This document shows positions 53,201 to 62,681 of a stretch of DNA of 64,000 nt, piece by piece (positions within the stretch are counted from its first letter, which is position 1; each line of letters opens with the position of its first letter). The stretch covers positions 682,001 through 746,000 of the forward strand of contig NZ_CP197171.1 in assembly GCF_052055485.1 (NCBI RefSeq). The letters are read 5' to 3'. The stretch comes from Amphibacillus sp052055485. GTDB taxonomy: Bacteria > Bacillota > Bacilli > Bacillales > Amphibacillaceae. Under the pieces are notes generated by a model, which was not told the DNA's origin, searched no databases, and saw only the letters and a program-made list of their open reading frames with translations. Both the position numbers and the translations under genes were made by a program.

Positions 53201-53290
53201 CTATCACCTGACGATGCCATTAACTACAGCTTCACTTATGAACGAGAAGGCATACAACACTCTACAGATTGGTTCTCTTTCACTAGATAA
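50222..53290 (+). CDS. Secreted GH81 endo-beta-1,3-glucanase with CBM6 and CBM56-like domains
   Basis: The 1022-residue protein has a signal peptide (cleavage near residue 26, PVSSVRA). The GH81 catalytic region follows (residues about 40-720), with the family hallmark SGNNQESSSEAMHAW and Glu544 and Glu548 as active-site candidates. A Pro/Glu/Asp linker (DEPDDPEQPDPEE) leads to a CBM6-like module at about 795-925 (TIQAESFDQMSGIQIEETND, WISNGDWVKYENI). The last 90 residues (LHNHYTAGITNITNDVATLF, WFSFTR) look like CBM56, a beta-1,3-glucan binder. It would cut laminarin or fungal glucan outside the cell. GGAGG precedes the ATG. Confidence 0.9.
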   Translation: MISKKGSLFIVLMIVTLFLPVSSVRANSTNTVNIGKGSYSTELPDIDYGGINDPGFMDQQGEPPEVIYRSDNVTGPMPTNRWWGSLAVDQFSMNQYPHPFSIRHRSEGFHVFYDAPHNMVVHENQEAGTWHINGAIGTDFLIKHSHTSNFQHALVDDYNDWYVRGLLEDGSQNMKVTYGVGSPYIFVEYENGSAELEFNITPEIWENRGNVIGFSTHDNKHYAAFAPPGENWSGIGTQSLTNNSDYISVAKLPDQDTSMLDKYEEYAYSIVRDAVADYQYDEHTGVVTTTFEVATEAKTSDAPDGTLFALYPHQSRNIAEASEDQLLHDYQIRTIRGHMTALEGKSFQTELTYTGVLPSLPDVGSYDRNRLTGYLEDARADYATGSDTYELGKHLGKLATLAPIADQMGETQIAEEFRDELKSVLEDWLKATDVNDVLKGKNLFYYNNNWGTLLGYHAAHGSAIRINDHHFHYGYFVKAAAEIARTDPDWAAEDNWGGMIDLLVRDFAAGRDDELFPYLRMFDPYSGNSWADGLATFDSGNNQESSSEAMHAWTNTILWAEATGNTELRDRAIYLYTTEMSAINEYFFDVHQEILPDEYGPEIVTINWGGKMDFATWWQSGLVEKYAISWLPFHGGSLYLGHHSDYVERAYEAIRAENGSTDWNFWSNMVWMYRSLIDPEDAVNQMEAKIDDYGAFDPSDESIIERGSTKAQTYHWIHNLNVLGRVDPSITADHPIYAVFNQDGERTYVAYNYSNSPITVNFSDGHSITVDANSFNIGNGDEPDDPEQPDPEERNPYTTIQAESFDQMSGIQIEETNDESGGENIGWISNGDWVKYENINFNQGASSVSVRAASDNSGSIEFRLGSQTGHLIGTVDISNTGGWQQWETFSGKVDVEGIHDLYLVFTGNSDYDLMNVNWFEFSSNNGDDNSDDNIHLHNHYTAGITNITNDVATLFFQPTIDAVYVDVHMIINNGQQLNYRMDKIGTDWEHIVKLSPDDAINYSFTYEREGIQHSTDWFSFTR

Positions 53291-53344
53291 CCGTTGCGAA
53301 CCTCTGTTAGGGAGTGAGCTTAAAATCATAAAATGAAACCTTTC

Positions 53345-53390
53345 AAGGGAGGCCCATAGAATAATAATTTTTACTAGTCTCCCTTTCTTT
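53345..53390 (+). terminator. Terminator after GH81
   Basis: AAGGGAG (53345-53351) pairs with CTCCCTT (53379-53385), followed by TCTTTGTCTT. The rest of the 53291-53641 gap holds no feature I can support. Confidence 0.65.
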
Positions 53391-53641
53391 GTCTTATAAG
53401 GATTCAATTGATTCTTAAACGTGCTGGAGATCATTCCGTTTTTAATAGATCAACTTTACTGAACTAGTTAATTTCTTTTATTAAAAGAGATTTTTTATGC
53501 ACTTAAACTAAGCATTTATTCATATGTCTATTTCACTAAAAAACTAAAGTACATATCGATTAAATAGTTTTATAAATTTTCCTCTTAGCTACATTGTCGT
53601 GAGATTATTTTTTTCTATAAAGAGATGAAAGGGTGGTTGAT

Positions 53642-55510
53642 ATGTTTAAATGGTCAAATAAAAACTTAACATTCAAGTATGGATCAGTTTATGTATTAAC
53701 AGTTATCTTATTTGTTATTTCAGCTTTTTCAATTAATTTATTATTATCTGATACGAGACATGAAGTCGAAACGATGAATCAAAGCACAGAAAATTCAGTG
53801 ACGCTTTATGAAATGGAATTACTCATACAAGAGCGCTATACGATATTAGGACAACATTTAGTGGCTCCTACCGAACATTCCGTGGGTAATTTTGAAGATA
53901 CAATTGTAGCATTCAATGCACATTTAGAAGAAATAGAGCCGTCTATTGACTCAGAAGATAAACAGTACTTATTAAATACCATATTAGAAAATGATGCAGA
54001 AATCATTGAGAGTTTTGAAGAATATGCTTTACTAAGAGAAAATGAGAAAAATGATAATTTAAATCGACGTACACTAGATAATGCGCGAAGAAACTATCAG
54101 CAAAGTTCATTTTCACTCACTCAATTAAGAACTATTTTTGAAGAAGAAAGGCAACAGTCTGTGGAGGCTACCTTTAGCAGCTTCCAAAGTACGACTGAAA
54201 TATTGGTCTTTTCGATACTTCTTTCTGTTGTTATTGGCATTATTGTATTGATTATTGTAAATTTCGATGTAAAAAAACGCCTTTCACGAATCCTTGGATT
54301 TAGTGAAAACATAGAACAAGGTCATTTAACGGCGAATAACTTAACGATCTATGGGAAAGATGAATTTTCTAAAATTTCCTTGTCCTTAAATACCATGAAA
54401 GATAGTATTGAAGATATTTTAAAAGATATTGCTTATGTGTCTGATAATATTGGTGTAAAAAGTGGCGATCTAGAGGAATCAGCAACATTCCTGAAAGGGG
54501 TTAGCAAAAATGTCTCAAGTAAATTAAATGAGTTAATTACGATTGTCGAAGAACAATCTGCATCTATCATTCAAATCTCAAGTACAAATGATCGTTTCAA
54601 TGAAAGAATGAACTCGATTGAGCAGTTTAGTGCGAAGATGAAGACATCTTCTCTAGAAGTATCTTCAGATACAAAGGAAGGCATTTCATTGATGAATGTG
54701 ACCGTTTCAAATATTGATTCAATTAATCAATCAGTCGCCAATACGGTTTCTAAAGTAAATGTGCTTGTAGAAAGAGCGGTCGACATCTCGCAAATTACAG
54801 AACTGATTAATAAAGTTGCCGAAAAAACAAATTTATTAGCATTAAATGCATCGATAGAAGCAGCTAGAGCAGGTAATTACGGTAGAGGTTTTGCTGTTGT
54901 CGCAGAGGAAATTCGTGATTTATCAGCAGAGGTCAATCAATCCATTAATGATATAAATGTTATTATACATGGCATTCAACAAGAAGCAAATGAAGTTAAA
55001 TCAGTGTTGAAATCATCGAATGAAAAAACAATTGCTGAACAAAAGAAAATGGAACAAAACATTGCTAATTTAGTAAAAATTGAAAGCTCAGTTAATGAAT
55101 TAGTTGGAAATATCGATAATATTTATACGGATATAACAACGATGACGGGTGAAAGTGATGAAATTAATGTATCGCTAGAGGAATTATCTAACTTATCTAA
55201 TAGAACAACGATTCACATCAATGAGGCTAACGAATCAATATTTGAACAAAGTAATATTATAAAACAAATGAATGACCACTCTAAAGATCTTTACGATGCA
55301 GTAGGTCAATTAGAGGCATCAATGAACCGCTTCACAGTAGATAAAACAATTGAAGAGACAACGAATAATGACCTTAATTCATCAGATGAAAACATAGAAA
55401 TTGAAGAAGGCAGTGTTAATGAACAAGTAACAGTTGACCACGAACCTAGGAAAACGATAACTATTGATGATGCTAAGCTTGAAACAGCAGCTAGTATCGA
55501 GAAACCATAA
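53642..55510 (+). CDS. Methyl-accepting chemotaxis protein
   Basis: The 622-residue membrane receptor has a first helix at about residues 8-34, a helical extracellular domain of about 150 residues (four-helix-bundle type), a second helix at about 185-207, a HAMP linker and the long cytoplasmic coiled coil. The hairpin tip is ITELINKVAEKTNLLALNAS followed by IEAARAGNYGRGFAVVAEEI. GTG 53633 also opens the frame, but AAAGGGTGG fits ATG 53642. It sits inside the glucan locus, so attraction to glucan oligosaccharides is plausible. Ligand not known. Confidence 0.9.
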   Translation: MFKWSNKNLTFKYGSVYVLTVILFVISAFSINLLLSDTRHEVETMNQSTENSVTLYEMELLIQERYTILGQHLVAPTEHSVGNFEDTIVAFNAHLEEIEPSIDSEDKQYLLNTILENDAEIIESFEEYALLRENEKNDNLNRRTLDNARRNYQQSSFSLTQLRTIFEEERQQSVEATFSSFQSTTEILVFSILLSVVIGIIVLIIVNFDVKKRLSRILGFSENIEQGHLTANNLTIYGKDEFSKISLSLNTMKDSIEDILKDIAYVSDNIGVKSGDLEESATFLKGVSKNVSSKLNELITIVEEQSASIIQISSTNDRFNERMNSIEQFSAKMKTSSLEVSSDTKEGISLMNVTVSNIDSINQSVANTVSKVNVLVERAVDISQITELINKVAEKTNLLALNASIEAARAGNYGRGFAVVAEEIRDLSAEVNQSINDINVIIHGIQQEANEVKSVLKSSNEKTIAEQKKMEQNIANLVKIESSVNELVGNIDNIYTDITTMTGESDEINVSLEELSNLSNRTTIHINEANESIFEQSNIIKQMNDHSKDLYDAVGQLEASMNRFTVDKTIEETTNNDLNSSDENIEIEEGSVNEQVTVDHEPRKTITIDDAKLETAASIEKP

Positions 55511-55596
55511 ATAAAAATATTCGAGTATAAATTTATCAGACACCAAGCTTTCTACTTCTATGGAGACAGTCTCAATCTGTGGTTGTCAATGAAAAA

Positions 55597-55630
55597 CTCC
55601 TAAGCCTTTGAGTACATCAAGACTTAGGAG
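55597..55630 (+). terminator. Terminator after the chemoreceptor gene
   Basis: CTCCTAAG (55597-55604) pairs with CTTAGGAG (55623-55630), with further pairing TTGA/TCAA inside and CTTTC after the stem. Confidence 0.65.
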
Positions 55631-55748
55631 CTTTCAATCTGACTTTAGGGATTTGTTGTCAAACAACATAGGTAAATAAGATGCTTAGAATATCATTAAT
55701 AAACTTTACGAAGTCTCTCAACTCCCATTAGTCACCATAACAGAACAT

Positions 55749-56762
55749 TTAATCCGTTAACGACTTTGTCGATTCCCGATCAATTAAGTCTACCGAGAGT
55801 ATGACAGTTGAGAAATCCTCGTCCTTGTCATTAATTTGATCAATTAATAAATCGGCTGCTCTTTTTCCCATCAGTTCTGTGTTTTGTCGAATGGTTGTCA
55901 AAGCAGGTGTTATATGCTGAGCGAGATCGATATCATCAAAACCGACGATTGATATATCATCAGGTACTTTAAGTCCCGCTTCCTTAATTGCTTTTATAGC
56001 CCCAATCGCCATGGTATCACCGGATGCAAATACAGCTGTCGGTACATCATCTAATTTAAGCAAGTTATTCATCGCATGATAACCTCCTTCATAGGAGAAG
56101 TAGCCACCATCTACAATATAGTCCTCATTAATAGGCAACCCGTATTTATCCATCCCGAGCTTATACCCTTTTAGCCTTTCGTTGCCTGTAAATGTATCCT
56201 CAGCAGCTGCTATATGGGCAATTTTTTTATGTCCAAGCGAATATAAGTGATCAATAACCAATTCACAACCATAAACATTATTACTATAAATGACATTTGT
56301 CTTATCACTGTGAACATCTAATACAACACTTGGCAAAGGGGATTCGATTAATTTAACAACCTCTGGATCACTATAATTCGAACAGACGACAATAATCCCG
56401 TCAACACCTCGATAATAAGCATGGTCAATGTAACTTTTCTTTTCATTTCCGATAAAGCGATTAATAAATACTAAATCATAACCAAACTTTTCTGCTCTTT
56501 GCTTGAATCCTTCTATAACTGCACTAAAGAAAGGATGTTTCATCCCTACTCCTAAGTCTTCAACAAAGATCACACCTAAAGTAAAGGATTTTTTCATCGT
56601 TAATGACCTTGCAATAGAATTTGGAAAGTATCCCATTTCATCTACAGCTTCTAATATGATTTTCTTAGTCTTATCACTTACATCGGGGTAATTATTTAAT
56701 GCTCTTGAAACAGTTGTAATAGAATAACCTGTTTCTTTAGCCACATCATATATTGTTACCAA
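55749..56762 (-). CDS. LacI-family transcriptional regulator
   Basis: The 337-residue protein has the LacI helix-turn-helix (TIYDVAKETGYSITTVSRAL, NNYPDVSDKT) and hinge (PNSIARSLTMKKS), then a type 1 periplasmic-binding fold (VGVIFVEDLGVGMKHPFF-like start, IVGFDDIDLAQHITPALTTI). The recognition helix is of the kind that reads GAAAGCGCTTTC-type palindromes, which recur upstream of GH1, GH81 and GH16. It starts with TTG 56762 behind GAGGAG. It is the likely local regulator of the glucan genes; the effector is unknown, perhaps laminaribiose. Confidence 0.92.
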   Translation of the reverse strand: MVTIYDVAKETGYSITTVSRALNNYPDVSDKTKKIILEAVDEMGYFPNSIARSLTMKKSFTLGVIFVEDLGVGMKHPFFSAVIEGFKQRAEKFGYDLVFINRFIGNEKKSYIDHAYYRGVDGIIVVCSNYSDPEVVKLIESPLPSVVLDVHSDKTNVIYSNNVYGCELVIDHLYSLGHKKIAHIAAAEDTFTGNERLKGYKLGMDKYGLPINEDYIVDGGYFSYEGGYHAMNNLLKLDDVPTAVFASGDTMAIGAIKAIKEAGLKVPDDISIVGFDDIDLAQHITPALTTIRQNTELMGKRAADLLIDQINDKDEDFSTVILSVDLIDRESTKSLTD

Positions 56763-57006
56763 TTTTAATTCTCCTCTTCAACAAGTAGCCGCTTCTTAAA
56801 CTCATAAGCAGATATTTTATAATATTTTAGCTGTAGAATTCACCTTTTATTTTACATTAAACAAGGAGGTTGAATACCAGCAAAAGAACGGTTCTTAAAT
56901 CATTATTTTAAATTTACTCATACTAACTGTAAAATGTTCCTATAGAAACAGGTTTAACCCTTTGATATCCTTCTAATTAAAAATAAATCAATTTGCTCTA
57001 GAAATC

Positions 57007-57045
57007 AAGCCTCTCCCCCTTTTTAAAGGAGGAGACTGCCTTTTT
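57007..57045. terminator. Terminator at the end of the GH16 gene
   Basis: AAGCCTCTCC (57007-57016) pairs with GGAGACTGCCTT (57031-57042) with one bulged position, overlapping the stop of the leftward GH16 gene. Confidence 0.6.
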
Positions 57046-60000
57046 AATTATTTAATGTTTGTCTTTTTCTTATCAAATACAAAGTACCACCAATGATCAG
57101 CAATACCAGTCCCATAACTAGATAGTTAAATAGATGGGTAGCTGTACTAGGTAATATCTCGTTCTCCTCTGATCCCCCTGTACCATTTGATTCGTCACCA
57201 GTTGCTTTAACAGGCTTAGACGTATCATCCTCAGCTTGATCAGAAGATTCTGATGTTTCAGCTAATTTGGCCAATTGTGATTGCAACACAGCCAATTGTT
57301 CTTCCAAATCAGCTATACTTTTTTCGATATGGGAAAAATCAGCTTCTAAATCACCATATTTAGTTTTAAGCTCTTCCAATTGACTTTCTAAAACTAATAT
57401 TTTTGCTTCAAGTTCTGCTTCTTCCAATTCAGAAAGTCTAGCATTAAGCTCATCAATTAAGCTCTGTAATTCTCGAATGATCTCTTCTAATTCAGTTAAA
57501 TCTGGATTCTCCGGATCTTCTGGGTCAGGATCTGGGTCTCCCGGTTCTTCTGGGTCTGGGTCTTCTGGATCTGTTCCTTCTACTTCTTCCACTTCAACTA
57601 ATCTTACATTGTCAATCTTAATTGTATAGGGAACGGTTAATTCCGATTCATCTTCTTCTCTACCTAGACCAAACATAAGACTATATTGACCAGATTCAGT
57701 CACTTCAATAATTGCCTGATAGGTTTCCATAGTCGATCCAACACTGAATTCTTGAATTTCTGAACCTGTACCTGTCAATTCAACTCTTACATCCCTATCG
57801 TGGTCAGATTGCATATCAAACTGTACTTTGTAAGTACCAGCAGGAACCTCAATATCTTGTAAAAGTTGAATCTGCCACCATGCCCAACCTACTTGCTCAA
57901 TTTCAGCATGAACAACACCATCCACAACGGTAAAGTTCGCCATTCCACCCCACTCTTCATGGAAACCTTGATTATGAATATTCCAAATTAATGGGTTATC
58001 AGGATCACCAAATTCCGTTGTTTCATCAAATGTACCATCAATAACAAGGTTTTCGCCGATTTCTCTCCACTCTTTATCTCCTGGGTCTGACGGTTCTTCA
58101 TCATCAGGATCTGTTGGCTCTTCCCCGTTTCCCTCTAATACCTCACGAGCTCCTTTAACTTCTAATCTAACATTATCAATAAAAATATCATGGGTTTCTG
58201 TTATTTCTATATCTTCTACTGCACCCACTAAGAATTTCAAGCCAACCAGATCATCTGAAGTCATATCAAGTTCGTAACTAAATGTCTGTGTTTCCGATGT
58301 TAATTGAACAACATCTTCTAAGTAACGATGAAATCCACCAGCTTCACCATTATCTAATACGAGCTCTAATGTGCGATCAGTCGATGATCTTGCCTCAAAT
58401 TCAACAATATAAGTGAGATCTTCATAAAGAGCCAATTCTTCTTGTGATAAAGAAATATCCCATGGATTATTTCCAGTATGTTCTACAGTAATCTTTGCCT
58501 CACCAGCTTCTTCTGTGAAACTAGCTATTGATGGTCCATCATAAATCCCTTGTACATGCTCATGCCAAGTTGTTAGTCCATCAGAAAAATCACCATTTAC
58601 TAATGGGAAGTATTTTTCCCTTTCTCCCTTAACCTCAAATTTGATATTATCTAAGAAAATATCGTGATTTCCACCCTCTACATTGCCAAGTAAGAATTTC
58701 AAATCAACGACATCATCTACATCCAGATCAAATTCGAATGAAAATGTTTGCATCGTATCCGTTAATTCAATTAAATCACTGAAGTAACGTTGATAGGAAC
58801 TATTTTCTACGACAACTTCAATTTCACGGTCTAACGTAGACCTTGCATCGAACTCAACGATATAAGTATTAAATTTTTTCAAGGGCATTCCATCCTGGCT
58901 TAACATAACATGCCATGGCTCCCAACCCGCATTTATAACCGTAGTCTTTAACTCACCATCAACAACATCAAAGGTTGCTTCTGAAACACCTGGTTCATGA
59001 TCACCTTGAACATGCTCTGTCCAATTTGCCAGTTCATTCGTAAAATCACCATTCTTGAGTGGGAACGCATCCTCAAGTGAAAGACTAACATTATGGTTAG
59101 TCAATCGAATCAATTTTACATTATCAATAGTTACATCACTATCGTCTCCGCCTAACATGAACACTAATTGACTTTCAATATCTTCTGATGAACCCATCGT
59201 GAAAGTCAGTTCTTTTTGTTCCATTTCCGTTGATAAATGAATCATTTCTGTTCCCGAATAATTGATATCTCCATCTTTACTCATAAGGGCAACCCCTATA
59301 TCTCTAGCTTCAGTAGCCCTTGCATCAAATATCAATTGGTATTCATCACTTTGAAGTAAATTAATCCCCTTCTGTGTCAATTTAATTGTTTCTGGGGTTG
59401 AACCACCATCTTCTATTGCTACTTCAAGTTCTCTTACATTCGAGTCAACTGAAGCAGCTGCCTCTGCACCTTCGGTATTGAAATCCCAATAAGTCATACG
59501 ATCCATACGGCCTGAATCAAATGTACCGTTATAGACATGATTTCCATCACGTAATGGCTGTTTGGGAGCCTCTTCATTATAAGGATCAACACCATCAATT
59601 TCTTCTAAACTAACATTTCCAATCCAAACCGGATTTGTATTTGTACCCAAATTAAATTCCAAACGTGCAGCTGGATCTGAGTCATGCTGCATTTGAAAGG
59701 TCATTTCATATGTTTGAACTTCATTCGTTAAACTATAATCACGATTAGGAGAGTAGGTTGTCCAGCCTCTTGATTCTCCACCCCCTATTTTTACGTTCAT
59801 ATTCCGATTTGTATTCGATTTAGCATCGAAACTTAAAGTGTACCACCTTCCAGTTGCAAGTGTGACATCTTGAATTAATTGAATAGAATGGGTTTGACTC
59901 CCCCCATTTTCAATGTCAACCTTTGCAAATGACTGACCATTCAAATCATCAACAGATGCTGAACCTGTCCCGTTAAATTGTTCTAAATGAAGGAAATTCC

Positions 60001-61672
60001 AATAGTTTTTATCCCAATTCGATTCAACGTCTGAATCTGTTCGTAATGTGGTAAACCCTTGTTCAAAGTTAGGGTCATATACATAATTACCATCAATAGC
60101 CTCTTTAGCATTATCCGGTAACTCTTCCCCTTCAAATACGGGTTCCTCGGGCTCTCGATACTCTCTTCCTGTTAATTCATACGCCCTCACATAATCAACA
60201 AGTACTCGACTATCTTCAAATTCAGTTGTCTCATCTGGATCTCCACCATACCAGCCACCAACAGCAAGATTTAAAACAATATGAAAGTCTTGATCGAAAG
60301 GAGCTGGGTATGCGTATTTCGCTGGATTGTTTGGACCTAGACTTTCCCAATTGTTTAATGTCCAATAATGCTCATCATTAACGTACCAGCGAAGTTCACC
60401 TGGCTCCCATTCAAGTGCATAAACATTAAAATCTGATGTATCCGTGCCGTCCGGAAAATAGTAGTCTTCAGCTGTATGTGTATTGTTTGGCCAACGACCG
60501 CCATAATGTACTGCTCCACCTACTTTCTCCGGTGTAGCTCCTGCGTTTTCCATAATATCAATCTCACCCGATGATGCCCATACCCCATAAACGCTATCCT
60601 CAGGCATCATCCAAAATGCCGGCCAGAATCCCTGTCCTTCTGGCAAAGCCATTCTAGCCTCAAATCTTCCATATGTTTGCTTAAATCGACCACCATCAGA
60701 GATAACTTTACCGGATGTATAATGAAACGTTTCTCTTCCGTGGCCTGGTACATGGATAGTCTCTTCTCTTGCCTCTAAAACTAAATGACCATCCTCCACA
60801 CTGACATTATCCTCTTGGTAATATTGACGTTCTTCATTACCCCAACCATGAATAAATTCACCCGTATCATCTTGATAACCATTACCCTTATCTATTCTCC
60901 AGTTGTCTTCATTTAATTGATCATCATCAAACTCATCATGCCAAGTTAATGTCCAATCCCCAAACGTATCGCCCACTTCAATCGGATCAGAGAGCTTTAC
61001 CGGATCTACTGATTCTGACTTCGGCTCTAGTTCTGGTTCTGGTTCTAGTTTTGGTTCTGATTCTAGTTCTAGTTCTGAATCTTTTTCGTCTTGATCTTCG
61101 ACCACTTCAAAGTTATAAGGGAGAACAATCTTTGAAGCATCATCTGGAGCATTAACTTTTACCTCTAGTGAACTTTCTCCAGACATCGGATAAACTTCAA
61201 GCTTAATTATACCGGAATCAAAGTTTTCATAGTTTATTGATGAACTTAATTCTTTGCTGAATCGCTGATATTCTTCCTCACTCGTATTTCCAGCCGTATT
61301 CATCTCGCCTACTTTCTCAACTACGTCCCAAGTGCCATCACCATTAAAATCGAAGGATACTTCTGCATGACTTGCTATAGCAGCACCTAGATCATTTAAA
61401 TATAAATCCACTATCGTATGACTTGAACCATCATATTCTCCTGTTACATCCTCAATAATGTAAGTTAATCTTTCACCCTGTTCAACAACATCTGCCTTAG
61501 AAGAACTTCCCTTTTTCGCAAGCAATTCTCCTTCATGGTCTCCACTAATTAAATATAAAGACGTTGTTTTACTTTCTGTTGTTGAATCTTTTGTGCTCGC
61601 GCTTATGACATCGCCAAAATGAGAACTAATTAATAAAAACACTAGAAACATACTCAAATACTTCTTAAGCAT
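57044..61672 (-). CDS. Wall-anchored modular GH16 beta-1,3-glucanase (laminarinase)
   Basis: A 1542-residue secreted protein. It has a signal peptide (MLKKYLSMFLVFLLISSHFG), a beta domain, a Glu/Pro repeat (ELEPEPELEPKSES), then GH16 at about residues 240-502 with catalytic E370-I-D-I-M-E375. Five repeated CBM4/9-like modules follow (starts DPNFEQGFTTL, NGTFDSGRM, NGDFTNELANW, NGDFSDGLTTW, DGTFDETTEFG), then an acidic Pro/Asp linker, a coiled coil of about 90 residues, and the sorting signal LPSTAT with a hydrophobic helix and RKRQ tail. LPxTA-type signals are used by class D sortases. ATG 61672 has AAGGAGG upstream. It should hold glucan at the cell surface. Confidence 0.9.
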   Translation of the reverse strand: MLKKYLSMFLVFLLISSHFGDVISASTKDSTTESKTTSLYLISGDHEGELLAKKGSSSKADVVEQGERLTYIIEDVTGEYDGSSHTIVDLYLNDLGAAIASHAEVSFDFNGDGTWDVVEKVGEMNTAGNTSEEEYQRFSKELSSSINYENFDSGIIKLEVYPMSGESSLEVKVNAPDDASKIVLPYNFEVVEDQDEKDSELELESEPKLEPEPELEPKSESVDPVKLSDPIEVGDTFGDWTLTWHDEFDDDQLNEDNWRIDKGNGYQDDTGEFIHGWGNEERQYYQEDNVSVEDGHLVLEAREETIHVPGHGRETFHYTSGKVISDGGRFKQTYGRFEARMALPEGQGFWPAFWMMPEDSVYGVWASSGEIDIMENAGATPEKVGGAVHYGGRWPNNTHTAEDYYFPDGTDTSDFNVYALEWEPGELRWYVNDEHYWTLNNWESLGPNNPAKYAYPAPFDQDFHIVLNLAVGGWYGGDPDETTEFEDSRVLVDYVRAYELTGREYREPEEPVFEGEELPDNAKEAIDGNYVYDPNFEQGFTTLRTDSDVESNWDKNYWNFLHLEQFNGTGSASVDDLNGQSFAKVDIENGGSQTHSIQLIQDVTLATGRWYTLSFDAKSNTNRNMNVKIGGGESRGWTTYSPNRDYSLTNEVQTYEMTFQMQHDSDPAARLEFNLGTNTNPVWIGNVSLEEIDGVDPYNEEAPKQPLRDGNHVYNGTFDSGRMDRMTYWDFNTEGAEAAASVDSNVRELEVAIEDGGSTPETIKLTQKGINLLQSDEYQLIFDARATEARDIGVALMSKDGDINYSGTEMIHLSTEMEQKELTFTMGSSEDIESQLVFMLGGDDSDVTIDNVKLIRLTNHNVSLSLEDAFPLKNGDFTNELANWTEHVQGDHEPGVSEATFDVVDGELKTTVINAGWEPWHVMLSQDGMPLKKFNTYIVEFDARSTLDREIEVVVENSSYQRYFSDLIELTDTMQTFSFEFDLDVDDVVDLKFLLGNVEGGNHDIFLDNIKFEVKGEREKYFPLVNGDFSDGLTTWHEHVQGIYDGPSIASFTEEAGEAKITVEHTGNNPWDISLSQEELALYEDLTYIVEFEARSSTDRTLELVLDNGEAGGFHRYLEDVVQLTSETQTFSYELDMTSDDLVGLKFLVGAVEDIEITETHDIFIDNVRLEVKGAREVLEGNGEEPTDPDDEEPSDPGDKEWREIGENLVIDGTFDETTEFGDPDNPLIWNIHNQGFHEEWGGMANFTVVDGVVHAEIEQVGWAWWQIQLLQDIEVPAGTYKVQFDMQSDHDRDVRVELTGTGSEIQEFSVGSTMETYQAIIEVTESGQYSLMFGLGREEDESELTVPYTIKIDNVRLVEVEEVEGTDPEDPDPEEPGDPDPDPEDPENPDLTELEEIIRELQSLIDELNARLSELEEAELEAKILVLESQLEELKTKYGDLEADFSHIEKSIADLEEQLAVLQSQLAKLAETSESSDQAEDDTSKPVKATGDESNGTGGSEENEILPSTATHLFNYLVMGLVLLIIGGTLYLIRKRQTLNN

Positions 61673-61767
61673 CTTGTTCCTCCTTAAAATTAATAGGTTC
61701 ATTTAATCATTACTTCGGGCAACTTCTCAGTGGTATGGATAAAATAATCACCCCCTTCAAAATAAAT

Positions 61768-61932
61768 AAAGCGCTTTCGAAGGAGATGATGATTTTTATC
61801 AATAGCTTAGTAGACCTTTTCCTTCGAGAGTAAATCATCGAAAATGACTCGAGATAGTACATAGAATTCACTTCAGTTGGTTTTTCCTGTATGGGCTAAC
61901 TTTTGCTGAATCAATACTAAAAGCGCTTTCAA
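61768..61932. promoter_or_regulatory. Two LacI/CcpA-type operators upstream of GH16
   Basis: AAAGCGCTTTCGA (61768-61780) and TAAAAGCGCTTTCAA (61918-61932) lie between the GH16 start and the leftward DUF624 gene. The sites match those upstream of GH1 and GH81. No gene lies in the 61673-61992 gap. Confidence 0.75.
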
Positions 61933-61992
61933 TTATAACGATGAGAATTTTATGAAAATATGATTCTACGTATGTCAATTGTCTCCTCAGTA

Positions 61993-62604
61993 TTATGATG
62001 ATGTATTCCTTACAAACGTGCGATAATTAATACTCATTAGGATAAATGCAAAAACACTCACTCCAAGCACAACAAAAATAGTTGTCGACTGTATCGCCAA
62101 AATATAATAGGCTATTAACCACATCAGTTGCATCAATGTATTTAACGGTTTAAAAAATACCATTCCGAAGGCAACTTTAATATATTGCAATGTTTTAAAC
62201 TCAAAATGAGCCATCACGGAAAAAGTATTGACTAATGTCATAATTGCAATAAATGCAACGGAAAAGATGATCACATACAAAAAAATATGAATATGTTGAT
62301 CATAATAGTAAGGAACAAAAGTGAAATTTACATAGATAATATAGAAAATGACTAAAAATATCGACCATATTATATTAGAACGAATAAACTCGGTTTTATA
62401 ATAATGAAAGAACATTTTAAATAGCTTTAAGTCTTCCTCACCCATTAACCACTTTCGAATAACAGAGAATAGTGCTACTGTTGCTGGCATGAATCCTAAA
62501 ACACCCACTCCCATTAGGAAAAACATGAACCATATTAGATTCAAGGCTACAAACCTATAGATGAGATCGGTAATTTTAAAAATCATATTCCCCAACATGA
62601 GCAC
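61993..62604 (-). CDS. DUF624 (YesL-like) membrane protein
   Basis: The 203-residue protein has about five hydrophobic helices and the family features FRFVALNLIWFMFF-like first helix, FMPATVALFSVIRKWL and the loop KMFFHYYKTEF. It follows the sugar ABC permease genes on the same strand, the usual setting for DUF624 members. It starts with GTG or an internal ATG; TGGGG is the only ribosome-like site. Function is not known. A second member lies at 34787. Confidence 0.8.
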   Translation of the reverse strand: MLMLGNMIFKITDLIYRFVALNLIWFMFFLMGVGVLGFMPATVALFSVIRKWLMGEEDLKLFKMFFHYYKTEFIRSNIIWSIFLVIFYIIYVNFTFVPYYYDQHIHIFLYVIIFSVAFIAIMTLVNTFSVMAHFEFKTLQYIKVAFGMVFFKPLNTLMQLMWLIAYYILAIQSTTIFVVLGVSVFAFILMSINYRTFVRNTSS

Positions 62605-62681
62605 CCCATTATTAAAAAATCATTTCGTTTATTCTTTTAATATAGTTAAACAGTAAACTTACGCCAAATTCAAAATATATG

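Noticed and set aside
60949..61155. Plus-strand hydrophobic frame rich in Leu and Val
   Set aside because: It is the antisense of the Glu/Pro linker in the GH16 protein (GAA/CCA repeats read backward) and has no ribosome site.
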